Positions 1 to 12,500 of a DNA stretch of 64,000 nucleotides are shown here, in pieces. The DNA is from Pelargonium x hortorum (Eukaryota; Streptophyta; Magnoliopsida; Geraniales; Geraniaceae): contig JAYMTJ010000030.1 of assembly GCA_036897525.1 (NCBI GenBank), positions 1 through 64,000 on the forward strand, read 5' to 3'. The notes beneath the pieces are model-generated. The model saw only the letters and a list, made by a program, of their open reading frames with translations. It searched no databases and had not been told where the DNA came from. Position 1 is the stretch's first letter; every line of letters starts with the position of its first letter. The translations under genes and the position numbers were made by a program.

Positions 1-212
1 ATTAGGGCTCCCTTTCCTCGTAGGGTTTTGCTTAAAGTGCTTCCACATAGACCCCCTAAATTCTAGGAAAATGTAAAGTATTAGTCTTTTTCAAATGGGT
101 AATGGATACTCTTAGGACAGTCCTATCTATAATATAAAACAGTGGGGTTTCGGGTTGTGTCACACACTCTGTATTTCATTTCATTTTACCCCATTGTTAT
201 TTACTATTAGTA

Positions 213-224
213 AAGGAATTCCTT
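213..224. repeat. Perfect 12-bp palindrome AAGGAATTCCTT
   Basis: This is an exact self-complementary 12-mer and a clean example of the dispersed dyad family. It sits in AT-rich sequence with no frame or RNA gene beside it. It would be an EcoRI-centred palindrome, so it contains the GAATTC core that recurs in several other copies. Confidence 0.85.
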
Positions 225-1285
225 ACCTGGTTGTTACTTTTACTATAAATACAACTATTGCTTTTATTTAAAATTTTGTTTTTTCAGAATCATAAGGTAG
301 AATTTTGACTGCTGCTTAATGGGGAACCTCTGACCTTCCTTTAACTTAGTTATTTCAAATCAAAGAGTCGTATTCATTTCCCCCAACAAACAAAATCAAT
401 TAAGTAGGGAAAAAACCCTTGTATGAATTAATGTGTGTATTCTGTGTTTTGATATTCCTAACTATATATAAATAATGTAGAGGTACAGCTACATAAACTG
501 ATAAAGATAGATAGAAACCGGATTTCGGAAAGCTAAATGCAGTAGGACATCCTTCTTAGTAAGCTCGGGTTCTAGTTACAGCAGAGGAAGTCAAGCAATG
601 GGTTTCCGATAAGGACATACAGTGTAGGTAGGAGCTTTTCTTCGGTTCCAGATTAAAATAGGAGAGACTAAGTGTTTTAAGGTTAAGTTAAGTTTTTTTT
701 TTAATTCTTTTCTATATGGGAAAGAAAGACCAGGGGTTAGTAGATATATAACTTATACTCCTTACAATTCGATCAATACCAAGTAAGAGATTTTCCTTTA
801 GTCCTAGTCGAGTGTAAAAGCGTTGAGTTAAGGAGGAATATCAAGTGCAATCTTTAAGCCTACATTTGTATTAGAGCTCCTTTTAGTGTCAGTAAGTTAT
901 TTCCAGAAAAAACTCCGGAAAACTTGCTCGGAATTTATAGCTGATCTATGGCTATCCCTACTTGCTTATAATGAAAATAAATGCTTTACAACCCCGAAAC
1001 AGAACTCTATAAACTTATTATAATATTAATATTTTCCATTAACACAAAAAAATGTATATACATAAACTAGAGAGTACTCCCGTTCCAGGATTCTACTAAA
1101 AAGTTATGTTTACTAAATAAGTACAAGCTTAAGATTTCTGCTTTTTTATTGTTTACTCTAATTCCTAATTGAAAAAAAAAGTGCTTATCCAAGAAATCTC
1201 TGAGTGTAGCGTATCTATATAATCTTTTTAATTTAAACAATAGATTTTAGATAGACAGAGTAGTTAGTAAATGGCGCATACCTTG

Positions 1286-1299
1286 AAAGGGGTCCCTTT
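1286..1299. repeat. GC-rich dyad AAAGGG-GT-CCCTTT
   Basis: Six-base arms AAAGGG and CCCTTT are separated by GT. The arms end in A and T runs, the usual form of the longer members of the dyad family in this window. Confidence 0.8.
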
Positions 1300-1569
1300 A
1301 GTATTTTATTTTATGCTACAAATACAGACGGGGACTTTTTTAGGTGAATTTGTGATAGTAAAAACTCGGGAATATCCGGAAAATTCAATAGTAAAGTAGA
1401 GTCAAGTTGTCTGGTTAATTAGGGCTATTATAAGGAAAGTACTGCATGTATCTAATATGTTTTGTTTGATTAGGTGCTTTCTACTCTATAAAAAAAAGAT
1501 ACCCTTAAGAAGCTTAACCAAAAAGTTTTCTCTTCTGCTTGCTTACTCCTTGCTTGAAAAACGTTTTTT

Positions 1570-1579
1570 GGAGATCTCC
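1570..1579. repeat. Perfect palindrome GGAGATCTCC
   Basis: An exact 10-bp palindrome follows a run of six T. It is another member of the dispersed dyad family, differing from the 213 copy in its central six bases, which shows that the arms rather than the centre are shared. Confidence 0.8.
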
Positions 1580-4500
1580 TTGTATCAGAATTTTTGACCT
1601 CTATAAAAGTCTTTTCAAGAATGTCAGAAGAGTTTTGTAAGGTTTCACTTGTTTTCCTAGTAGCAGCACGAATGTATTATAGAGGAACCAGAGTAACGCG
1701 AACTTCTTGGCAAAGTACAAGTCTTTGAAGTAAAGTTTAAATATCAAGCTCATTACTCTTCCTAAGAGAAGTAACAAATTTAGTGACATATATTGCAAAG
1801 CCCTTAGGTTGTAGAATAAAAACTTATCAAATAAGGACTCTAACGGTGGTGCTATAAAATTTAATGATATGGAAATCTAGTTACAAACTTATTAAGTACT
1901 CTGCTTGAGGCATAAAATATACGATAACTCATTGCATTCGAACCTTCAATATACTTGTAAAATAAAGTCCTCCTAAAAGGTGAGAGGTAACCCTGCTGCA
2001 CCAGAAAGGGGAATACTAAAATACAAACATTATCTTCAACGGAGACTCCTTTTTCTTTTAAGTACTGTCTCAGCCGGCTAAAAAAAGCATGACAAAGGCT
2101 TTACTTACTATATTCTAAAATCCTAAGAGTTATCTAAAAATTTTTTTTATTACAGCACCAAACTAGAAATTCAATTACAAAAAGTACAAATAACCCTTAG
2201 CAGTTTCCAGTAAAAGGGTTACTTTAATTTACCTTTTTTTTTATACTCTTAAAAGCATTCCTGAAAAAAAAAGGAATACCATAGCCTATTCAAATTCTCG
2301 GGGTATCCCAGGAGCCCTTCTCTTAATAGAGTATAGTGCTTATCTACCTACAAAATATTATATATAAGGAATGCTATACAATCCTACTTAGGCTTACTTA
2401 ATACAAATTTTTTGCCCACTCATGACACCCATAGTGAGAAAACGGCAAATGTTACTCTCTAATCTCACTATTCGAAAACCCAAATACTCACGAATGCTTG
2501 GATACAAAAACCCATGATTTACCTCTCTCTTAGGAGCACACTGAAACCGACGACATTCCTTTTCAATTAATCCGCTTTACTTGAAAATGAGGCAGCCAAG
2601 AGACTTTCATGAATTCTATTCTTGTTACCATTCATATAGGGGAGGGTCTTTACTTACAAGATAATTAATATTTATTTTATATAAATAAGATTCCGGATTA
2701 AATAAAAACATCTTAGGAATATAGAGCTTAGTACGTACGTAGGTTGCTCTCATATTCGTGCATTTTTCTAGATTTCCGATTAAAGTTCTAAGCTAGGAAG
2801 CGAGCTATTTGTTTGGATCCTTCAGTTTCTGATATTATTAAGAATATTTCGATAAATTTCCTTAAACATTTCTTTAGCTTCTACTATAGAGGAATTGGGC
2901 CTCCCAATATATAATACCAGAAAAGAGTCTGAAATAGTATAAGGATTTCGCATTATGCCTCTTATAATAATAAGGAATTTGGTGAATATCTGTTGGCTCG
3001 CGCATTTCTATCTCGGATTCTTTCTCAAAGCAAAGGAAGACAGGGTGGCAACCACTTCTTTTGAACTTTAGATTCCTCTTATCTTACTCATTTGCATTCT
3101 ATTTACTAGTTAGTTGGGTCTTTTATTTATTCTCAAGTTCTTGTTACGTCTTCCCTTGGAAGAAGTCTCTTTACTATATACTTGTTCTTTCACGCATCTT
3201 TATCAACTTCATTAGAGTGCTCTCGGTTATTCAAAATTTTTGTCTCTTACGCTCATTTCATTATAAACTCAAAAAAAAACTTATTAGGTTCCTGGATCTT
3301 ATAGAAATTCTGACACCCGTTATTGACAAGTAAAGTTTGAGTGCTTTGCTGCTTGGATCTCAAGTTTTCATAACATATCCAAGGGTGTTTTTACTTGTTT
3401 GTGTATTCTAAAGGGATACTGCAGTCTAAAACTATAGTTTCACATTCTTAACTTCAACAGTAAATTGTATTTTGCTTAGTTCTAGTCAACTTCTACTCTC
3501 TACTCTCATATATAAATAAAAAGAAAGTAATTGCTTTTCTATTTTGTGACGAGTATTCTCTATACCGAGTTAACCCAATATTTGAGTGTAGTACAAGGCC
3601 CGAGTAAATATCAACCAAATGTACTAAGAAAGTAATCCCAACTTTAAAAGCAATAAGGGCAATCGCAGAATCTTAAGCTGAAAGCTGTCAAGTGGGTAAA
3701 ATTTACAAGCAGGCTCCTTTTTGGAGCACATCACAGTCAAACTCCTTAGAAGCTTAATACATAAGATGGACGTCTCTTTTTTCGTATTTCGACAACAAAA
3801 CAAGTACTTATAAGGGGCCCCAACTAATATATGGGAAGTCCTTTTTAGCTTGGCGCTTAACCGGATGAGATGCTCTAAAATTTCAATCGGGTATTTCAAG
3901 ATTTTAGCGGGTACCCCTTATTTATAGAATGCTTTCTACTATAAATTCTCTCCGCAGTTCTGGGCCCAATTGATAAAGAACTTTATATTACAATTACAAG
4001 CTTTCCGTATACAGTAGGACACCCCTTATTTACAACTAAGATAAGAAGGCAGCGCAAGAGTGAAAACTAGAACCCTTTTCGGAAAAAGTTATAGCTCAAA
4101 AAAGAATTTGGGTCACTTGATGAAATGAAATTCTACCTACTATTGCGGGAATATTATAAGAATTTCCAACAAGTCAAAAAAAGCGTATAAATCAGACTTA
4201 ATATTGTATGTATATTGTCGGTTCAATTCTAAGCAAGGGTCTCTCCCCGAATCTAATTCCAAGGTTAAATCTTTTTGTACACCATTGAAAAAGATCCCCC
4301 CTTTTTTTTTAATACTTTAAACAAAGTCGCATGTTAAAGTGGGATATAGGAATCCTTGCTATATTCTTATGGGCTTGCTTAATAAATAGAATATAGAGCT
4401 TCCAGTAATAGTAATTTGAAACTAACGCTATTTAAGAGACTAGCTATAAAACAGGGGATTCTTTTAACACTTATGGAGGACCTCCCTATGGCTCCTATAT

Positions 4501-4620
4501 ATTACAACAAGAATTATTACACGGATCCTCGGCGTAGCTAACATAGTATTTTATTCTTCTTATGGATCTCTCAAAAAGTAGATACTAGGAAACCCCTTTG
4601 CCTTTGCAAAATAGGACTTG

Positions 4621-4640
4621 TATTAATATTAATATTAATA
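4621..4640. repeat. Short (TATTAA)n tandem tract
   Basis: Three consecutive TATTAA units plus a partial fourth begin at 4621. It is simple AT-rich slippage sequence with no neighbouring gene. Confidence 0.7.
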
Positions 4641-4772
4641 ATTACACAGCTGGATAGCACTTTAGCCCACCAAGTAACTAAAATGAGGATAACCCAAGGC
4701 ACAACAATCATAACGGAATAACCAACAAAGAGAAGAAAGCTTTTCGTTTCGAATTGAAATTTAAGTATAACT

Positions 4773-4845
4773 CACTAGTACAAGATTCGAACCCGTGACA
4801 TCCCTATTCTAGAGTTAAATTCCCAGTTTAGAGAGTCAAGTACTG
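4773..4845 (-). tRNA. tRNA-like cloverleaf, possible anticodon CTA
   Basis: On the minus strand a 73-base segment folds near tRNA numbering. The acceptor is CAGTACT against ACTAGTG (5 of 7 pairs). The D stem is ACTC against GGGA (3 of 4). The anticodon stem is TTTAA against ATAGG (4 of 5, two G-U). The T arm is ACGGG-TTCGAAT-CTTGT (5 of 5, two G-U). The anticodon loop CTCTAGA has T33 and puts CTA at 34-36, which would read UAG. The D loop lacks the usual GG, and the variable loop is one base long. It could be a decayed tRNA, a tRNA needing RNA editing, or a lucky fold around a real T-arm relic. The T arm is the strongest part; the amino-acid identity is not assignable. Confidence 0.3.
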
Positions 4846-7800
4846 CAGGCGTCTAAGAGAAAAAAAGGGTGCTTTGGCTTATATTATATATTTAAGTAAG
4901 AATTAGATTTTTTTCCTTGCAAAGGAAGCTTTTACAGGATTTATACGGAAAGGGGTCCTTAATCCTGGTAGAGAGCGATTAAAAGCAAGCCCTGTGACTG
5001 TAGGTAAATAAAGCCCAAGTAGAACTTACCAGATTTCAACAAACAATAGGAGTGCAATAAAGGAATATAAAAAATCGGAGGAGTCTCCATTTGGATAATA
5101 GTCGACGCGTAAAGTATACCTTATGCATTAACTTATCTTGCCCAGTACCCTTCGGTTGTTGGTAGATATATATAATATAAAGTTCGGCTTACGTAGGCGC
5201 AGGGGCAAAGTTCTTCCCTTTTCTTTATATTTATAGAGGGCTTGGCTTTTTGCACGACTAAATTTTAGAGTTTATTTCTAGTTACTAAATCTTTAGAGCT
5301 CCTTTTGACAACAGAGCAGGGTTCGCCTGCCCTTTTAGATTCCGGATTTGCGAGGACTTCCTTGTTAGAAGCTTGCGGTAGCTAGTATGTATTGCTAGTT
5401 TCGCTTTGTATATTGTACAGTATTCTAATAGGAAGTAACTGCAGTATTAAATTTTAACTACGGGTCCGAGTTTAGCAGAGTGTTCTAGTAGTCATAAGAG
5501 ATCCTGCAAAAGTCTTCAGAGCAGGCATTGGGAGCTCTATTTACAAATAACAAATAAGGGGTACTTACTTACTTAAAAGAAGTTCTCAACTACATGAACT
5601 ATCTTAACTCTCCCCGACTATAGGAATCCTTATTAGTAAAAGAACCTCTAAATCTTGCTCTATCTTTAGTATATCTTTTCAACTTACAAGATTCATATTA
5701 TTTTAATCCCAAAACGAACTATCCACTTGAACTCACTTAAGGAACTGTTGCTAGCTAATGACATATCCATAGCCGGTAAAGGCAAGCTTGATTCTATTCA
5801 TTCTTAGTAAAGCAAGCTCTCTTCTTCCTAAACCGGAATTCCCTAACTAACCTGTCAGTAGTAGCAAGCCCTGTGTCAATAGCTCTAGTTATAGTAATAA
5901 GGAGATGTACTAACTCTACTGAAAGACTCTCCAGGATAAGTAAAGGAACACCCTTATTTGTACAAGAAAGAGGCGTAATAGCACTAGAGAAAAGTATCCA
6001 AGGCTCCTAACGAGAGCAAAGAGGGGACAAAATAAATACATTTTTACATGGTGTTTGATTACCACTTTTAGTAATATCTATTCCTAAATAAAAAAATGAA
6101 TAAATTTAGTTGATACCCAGTGTAGTTACATTCTACTTTCCCAAAGACAACCTTATGTTATGTTTTTGTCAAAAGGGAGCTTTTTTACGAGACTCATTTT
6201 AGTAGAAGATTTCTCCTTTTTATATTATACCGGTTGTACAATTCTAGAGTGTTTTTATCTTATTATATATAAAGATTATAAGGAGTCTTTTTACTTCCCC
6301 TATTGGGATCTGTGTCAACTTACTCGAGCGAGTAACGGATTAAAAAATTGAGTTTTAAAGTTAGCATGAATGGGTTAGCGGCTACTGTACTTTTCACCAG
6401 CTTTTGGAAGGAAGGTTTCCTCAGAGGAAGGGAAGACTATTCACAGATTGGTACAGATAGGGTTTTCTTCTATCTAAGCGATTTCAATTCCTTATTTTGT
6501 TTCGATCTTGATTATGTAATTTAGCTGATACTCATTTAGAGGTTTCCCTTTCTTTTGAGGTTCATGTTTAGTAAGTTATGTTATATAGATGTAGATAAAA
6601 AAGGGCGGGGCTTTCTCTTGGATATTGCAAATCTAGTCTTATAAAAGTAATAGCCTTAGATTATAAGTAGTCGAGGTACAATAAAGTTTCTTCACCAATC
6701 AATTGTAATTGCAGGTTTTGACTGAACAACGCAAGGGGAAGGCTTAACTCTTATGGCTTTCCGTCTTATTAGTTGTCGATTTTCTAAGGGTTAAAAAACA
6801 GAATACATTAACTACAAAGCTTCTTAAATATCCCACAATGCTCTTAAAACAAGTGGGGAATTTTATAATAAAGATATAGTAGTACAGGAAATCCTTAAAA
6901 AAGCTTAATTATTAATATCATATCGAAAGGAACTCTCTAATTGTATTTATTATATACGGAAGGTTCCTCATTCTCATTAGAATAGAACTCTCCCCTTTAT
7001 TTCCGCGGGAGCTTCTCTTTTCTAAATAAAGTCTAAGAGCATAACCCAAGTTGTCCTCTATTAGGTAACATATAAATATTACTTAAACACTTAATACGAG
7101 TACAAAAAGGTAACTAAAGTTTTAGTACGATATACTTTCTTTAACAAATAAAATGAAAAAAACTATACAAAACTCTGAGAAAGGCAGAAGATTTAAATAA
7201 ATTAATCAGGAGTAAATTATTCTATTCAAAACTAGGACTTAAGCATTTAGAATAGCCAGGCCAGGATAGGGCGTAACATCAAGTAAATAGGTGTCAAGTT
7301 AAGCTCACCAAGATAATTTAGCAAACAACTTCTGAGTCTTATCGCAAACAGACAGAGATGTGAAAGCTATTAACTGAGACTAATTTGTATTATTAGTAAA
7401 AAAAAAATGACTTTTGAGTAAGTAAGCTGCGAGCTATCTATACATAAGTATAGAACTATTCCGGAATAAGGGAAGCTTAAATCTTTATTTAGTAAGCACA
7501 AAAAAGAAAAGTAGAGTATTCTGCAAGAAATTATTATAATAAGTATTGACAAACACAAACAAATGTTTTTTTTAGATTCAGTAGCTCCTAGCCCGGATTA
7601 TGGCAAAAAAAATCTTTTAACTACGTTGGATATCCGGTACTCTTTGAATCAAAAAAACTCCGGGTAGTTGTGCCTAGATAAAAAAACCTGACTCTAAAGT
7701 TTATATTAACAAAATACGGATCTGGCTTACACTTTAATTCTGGAATTGCTTGTTAAAGGGTCCATAAACCCTTAGCAACCTGATCAAGATCCCAAATCCT

Positions 7801-8284
7801 AAGGAAGTAGAACGCTTTCTATCTTATCTATATTTATATCGTTATGTAAAAGTTCGAATGTTTTAAACTCCTGTTTTCTATCTAAAGATCTAGTACTGCT
7901 AGATGATCCGGAGTTTTGTTTTTATAGAGATTAATTTGAGCCTCCTCATTGCTAACGAGGATTTAGCTAAGAAGTAAAGTGGTTAAGAACCCTTGTAAAA
8001 ACTGCAAAAGTTCTTAGTAGATGGGGTTTACTAATTACGATTTCAATTTTGTCTACTAGTTAGAGAATCCTATTATAACGAAAATTTATACTTCAGCTTT
8101 TCTTATTAAATCCGAAAAGCTGGAATAGATTTTTATTGAACTTTAATAGTATGAGCTATAGAATACCCTCGTTAAGTCCTAAGCGTCTATTCTACAATTT
8201 AGTGCCAGTATCTTAATATAATGAGTACTATACTTATACTGTTCCGATCCTGTTAAAGCTAAAGTACAAGGTTGATAGCAGCTT

Positions 8285-8427
8285 GAGGTCCTTACTTATT
8301 TTATACAATTCAAGATTGGTCAATAAAGGAGAAGTCCTTAGAAGATTATTAAAAAACTTTTACAAAGACCTCGTTCTTTTACCGGTAACCCTTTTCAATA
8401 ACAAAAGAAGTCCTGGGGATTCCCTCT
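8285..8427 (+). repeat. Dispersed repeat, copy A
   Basis: This stretch of about 140 bp is homologous to 23631-23772 in the same orientation. Two blocks are identical: 24 bases starting at the CTTACTTATTTTATACAATT block, and 25 bases containing CCTCGTTCTTTTACCGGTAA. By hand alignment about 14 substitutions and three or four small indels separate the copies. The right end, GGGGATTCCC at 8415-8424, is itself a member of the dyad family, and the copies differ in length there. No coding potential is seen in it. It is the only long repeat pair I could confirm by eye. Confidence 0.85.
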
Positions 8428-8599
8428 AAGAAAAGTGCATTCCTACTTGAATCATCTTTATCTTATTCTACTCTCTATCTACCTCTTTAGATCTACTTTT
8501 CTAAAAGCTGTCTAGAGGTTTAATGAGGCCCCCTCATTTCATCTACTAAATTGTATTGTAGATTGTACCTACCTAGGGTAGGGGGTCCCTCACGTTTTT

Positions 8600-9530
8600 A
8601 TAAGGATATTGATCTTTTTATTGTGTACTTGGTTCAAGTCCTATTATGCTCTGTTTGAATACTGAGAGCTCTGTGAAACCATTTTCTATTAGTTGCTTTT
8701 GTGTTCTGATCTTTCTAGGTCTCAAATTCCCGAAATAATAAGTAAAGAGTAAATAAAGGGTGTATTTTACTTTTGTTAGTTTAGAGAGGAATTCATTTCT
8801 AGGTGGTGCAAGCAAGTTAGTTTCTTTGGAGCGGACCCCTTTCAAATTTAGAGAGCAAATGGAAGCTCCAGTGTTAGTCATTTCTTTTCTTAGGTTCAAT
8901 ATGTCCTAGCTAACTAGGAAAGGTAAGAGGGGGCTAACCCAAGTTAGGAGTCCGTTTTTTAAGTTAAGGGCTAGCCTAGAAAGATAAGAAATTGAGTAAT
9001 TAAGAAGGAAAGTGTAGCTGTTAAGAAGGGTATGCAGATACAGAAAGCTCCTAGAGAAGTCAATAAGCTGTTGATGTGTTTATAAGGTATTCGTGTATTA
9101 TGTAGTATACTTCCTACAATTCCGCTACGCTGCAGTAACTTACCAAGACTACTAAGGTTTCTCTCCTTATTAACTTTACCGGCCGGTCGATATATTAAGT
9201 TTTGCGTAATAAGATGTTTGCTAGATACCTTGTGTCTAGTAGTTGGGAGTAGCTCCTGTAGTTGATGGATGTAGGTGCTAGTTGAATTGGAACAGTCAGA
9301 GCTGGACATGGTGAGTAGGAACACAGGCCAATGAAAGGCCCTGTCAGCTAGGAACCTTGAAAGAGGCTTAGCTTATAAGGTGTAGTACTTGTCTTACGGT
9401 GCTTGTTATTCCTATTCTTCTAATGGTAGGAAATCCTAGGATAGGTGCTAGAGTCTTGTCTTAAGTAAACTTCCTCTTGGCTTTAGTTGTTTATCAGTAA
9501 AAGAGGATACAAACCTTATAAAGAGACAAA
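8600..9530. other. Smoother sequence island with two minus-strand open frames
   Basis: A/T runs are fewer here and the plus strand is richer in G than C. Two adjacent minus-strand frames lie inside: 8971-9324 (117 codons from GTG, or 112 from an internal ATG; its last 27 residues are hydrophobic enough for one membrane span) and 8618-8899 (93 codons). I recognise no family in either. Their lengths are within chance expectation for the window, but two adjacent co-directional frames in a compositionally distinct block are mildly suggestive of decayed coding DNA or an inserted foreign segment. Confidence 0.35.
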
Positions 9531-12500
9531 TCCTTGACGGCACCTATTACTTACGGCTGAGACCAGAAAACTTATTCTTTTATAGGACCAGGAATAAAAT
9601 AACTACGGATATGGTAAACCTAACTTAAAAGGCTACTCCGGCAAGGCCCTGTGTCTTATTCTTCACTCAACTTTGCAAAACACTTCCGTGTACATTTAAT
9701 AACCAAGTTTTTCTATATTTCCTCATACGGCCCTGGCATCAGTACTACAAAAGGACTTCCCCACATATAGAAAATAAGCCCTTTTGATATAGATATACTA
9801 TAGCCGTTTTTTTAAATTACTCCTGATATAAATAGAGACTCCGCTCTTTCATTTTTCCGTTGGAATTTGGGTTCATGTCAAAGGATTCCTTGCTGTCTCG
9901 ATATAAGCCCTTATAAGTAAATCAAAACCCATGTAAAGGAAGGTATACAATAAAGTGTGTCAAACTTTTTTTTTGCTTAATAAACTTAGTTACTATTTTA
10001 ATACTTTGTAATTTATAATTCAAAATTTTTCCTTAAGAAAATCTCGTATCAAAGCCCACTCTTTTTAGTAACATGTAATTGAGGACGCTTAGCATTCATT
10101 ATTAGTAATCATTCGACTTAAGCTTAAGGGGTTGCCTCAGAAAAAATCACTTGCGGTAAGTTACTATAATAAAGAAGTTCTTGCAAAAGACTAAATATAT
10201 GGGTAATCGAGTTCTTTTACGCCTTTGTCAAAATCTTTATCTTGATAAGTTGACCTTGTTCGCTTTAAAGTACTTAACTCTCTAAACTAAAACAATCCTA
10301 ACTTCTCTTTTTGAAACCAATAAAACTGTACTCGTCTAAATTGAATTCTATAGGACATACACTCCTATAAACGGGACCTAAGAATAGAAATTTTCTAGAA
10401 GGCTTGTTAAATATCAAGCCGAAGCTTAAGCGTCCCGCGTATTTAACGCAAATACTAAATCAAGAGCAACTAGATTCGGATCCTTTATTATTTTTATTTA
10501 TAAAACAATTCTTTGAGACCTCCCTATTTTTTACCCACTGTGATATAACATTCTTTATTTCCTGTACCCCGGAAACAATTGAAATGAAAATCCAGTAAAA
10601 GCTGCGACAAAAATAATAAAGAGTACTAATTGCAGGCACTTATCAAAGGATACCGGATAGATTTTGAGTTTCCTGGCTTGTCTTTACAGTATTTTACAGT
10701 ACAGGGTGTAGAATAGTAAGCTTACTAAATTGTTCTCCCTTTTTCATAGTATACTTTTAACCTTATGGACTCTTAGTCAAAGGAATGAGGTCTTTTATTT
10801 ATGGTAACTGAGTATTGTTGGGTGGTAATTCGAGGCCGAAGAGGTAAGGTATCTGTAAAGAAGCTTTCAAATTACAAATTTTTTATGGAAACTCTATCTC
10901 AAAAAAACCTTTATATAGTATTCTGTACCCACGAAGAAGTAAAACTTGAACAAACAAGGAACGCTGGGTCTTAACCATAAGTATTATATATATACTGGAG
11001 CCCTTGTTAACATAAAAGGTTCCCCTATTTATACCACTGCCGAAAATAGCATTATAAAACTCATGAAATTAAACTTACATATCAAAACAAGTTATAGCGC
11101 AAAACAATTATAAGGAGTCTCTCTCTTGTTTTCCTAGTAATACAGGAACAGCCTTATATTATATCAAGAAGTACTCTAAACATTATGAAACCACTATAAG
11201 AAAGTGTCCAGGCTTGTGGGGTCCCTATCCCTCTTGAATACAAGGTGTTAGCTATACTTTCTAAACCAGTAGAAATGGGTTAATCCGAGAATATTTAATC
11301 CCCATTTTGAGGACTTTTAAGTTATTTAACCAAAAAAAACTTCTGTTCTCTTTACTAGCCCTGAAATTGAATTTGTTAGGATGAGAGAATACACCTGCTC
11401 TGTAAACATTAGGATTTACTCCAAAAGCAAGGGTTTTTAGATAGTAATACCACACCGACTTTCAATTCAACAAATCGCTATAACGAAGCGAAAAGCTAAC
11501 TTTTATTGACTATACCCTTATATGGATATGGAATATCAACCTCGTTTGAGTTTGAGGAACCCCCATACTAATAGAAAACTGAACAAGATTTAGTAGAAAG
11601 CGTAACCCTGAAGACTCTAAGGATCCTGGTTATATTGAGTTTGACTCGAAGCGATAGTCAGTTTTTTTCCTTAAAAAGTATAATAAATATGACGGTAAAG
11701 GAAAAAGTAGATTAATAATAAGTTGAGCTGCAATAACCTTGATTGAAGGTAGGTAAGAGTCCCGGTGCGGGCTTATAGAGTCGAGAGTTCTAAGGCAATC
11801 CATATTTAGGGAAATTAAAAAAGTATAAATACAGCAGGTATGAGACGCATAAAGGTCTAGAATTCCTTATTTGTGAATGATTTACATACAGGGTTTGTAG
11901 AAAAATATGAGAAAGGAATTTCCCGTGAATTGTTTTCTGAATTCTATTGAAGATTCAACTTCTACTTTTATGACAACAAGAAGTCAAAGAGGTATCGGGG
12001 AAGTAAGCTTTTGTTCCCAACTACACGGCCTTAACAATGGAGTTATTCTTTGTATATTCTCTCTTTTAAATATTAAGGAATACTGCGGTTCATTTACGAG
12101 TATATATAGAAAAATTTCGATTCTAGAAATAAAAAGTCTTTGTTTCGTGTTCAAAACGGAGGGGTAGTCGTACTTTCGGGAATACCGTGGGTCTCCGCGC
12201 CTAAGTGAGAACATTCGCGGGAGCTCCTTTTAAGTAAACTTTGCCTATTCCAGATTTCTTGATTCTAGTTGCTAGTACACTTCAGTTTGACTTTTAGTCA
12301 TAGCTTAGTTACCTTCCGAACCTAAATTCTGTTTATATAACCGTTCTTTCTTAGATTTTTACGTCAGACTCCTATAGGAAAGCGACACCCCCTATAAAAA
12401 TCCAAGCTTTATATACTCAATCTCCTGGAATAGATTTCTGCAAAATAGCGAGAACCCAGGAATATGGACCAAACCCCCTCGACTTTGAAAACTCGATAAC

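Larger units (their letters stand above)
1..8600. other. Gene-free AT-rich background, left part
   Basis: No frame here exceeds 91 codons (minus strand, 3624-3899) and none resembles a known family. The texture is A/T runs alternating with GC-rich dyads; clear examples lie at 213-224, 286-299 of the second kilobase (1286-1299, arms AAAGGG and CCCTTT) and 1570-1579. A (TATTAA)n stretch begins at 4621. The only gene-like item is the tRNA-like cloverleaf at 4773-4845. No promoter or terminator can be assigned without a transcript to anchor it. Confidence 0.55.

Noticed and set aside
3061-3333. 90-codon hydrophobic frame resembling a membrane protein
   Set aside because: Random AT-rich frames are rich in Phe/Leu/Ile; no conserved organelle membrane protein motif is present.
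5493-5501. CATAAGAGA, the core of a dicot mitochondrial promoter type
   Set aside because: About one copy is expected by chance in 64 kb on two strands, and no gene lies downstream.
8971-9324. 117-codon minus-strand frame with a hydrophobic C-terminus, next to a 93-codon frame at 8618-8899
   Set aside because: The GTG start, lack of any recognisable family and lengths within chance expectation do not support calling them genes; described only as part of the island.
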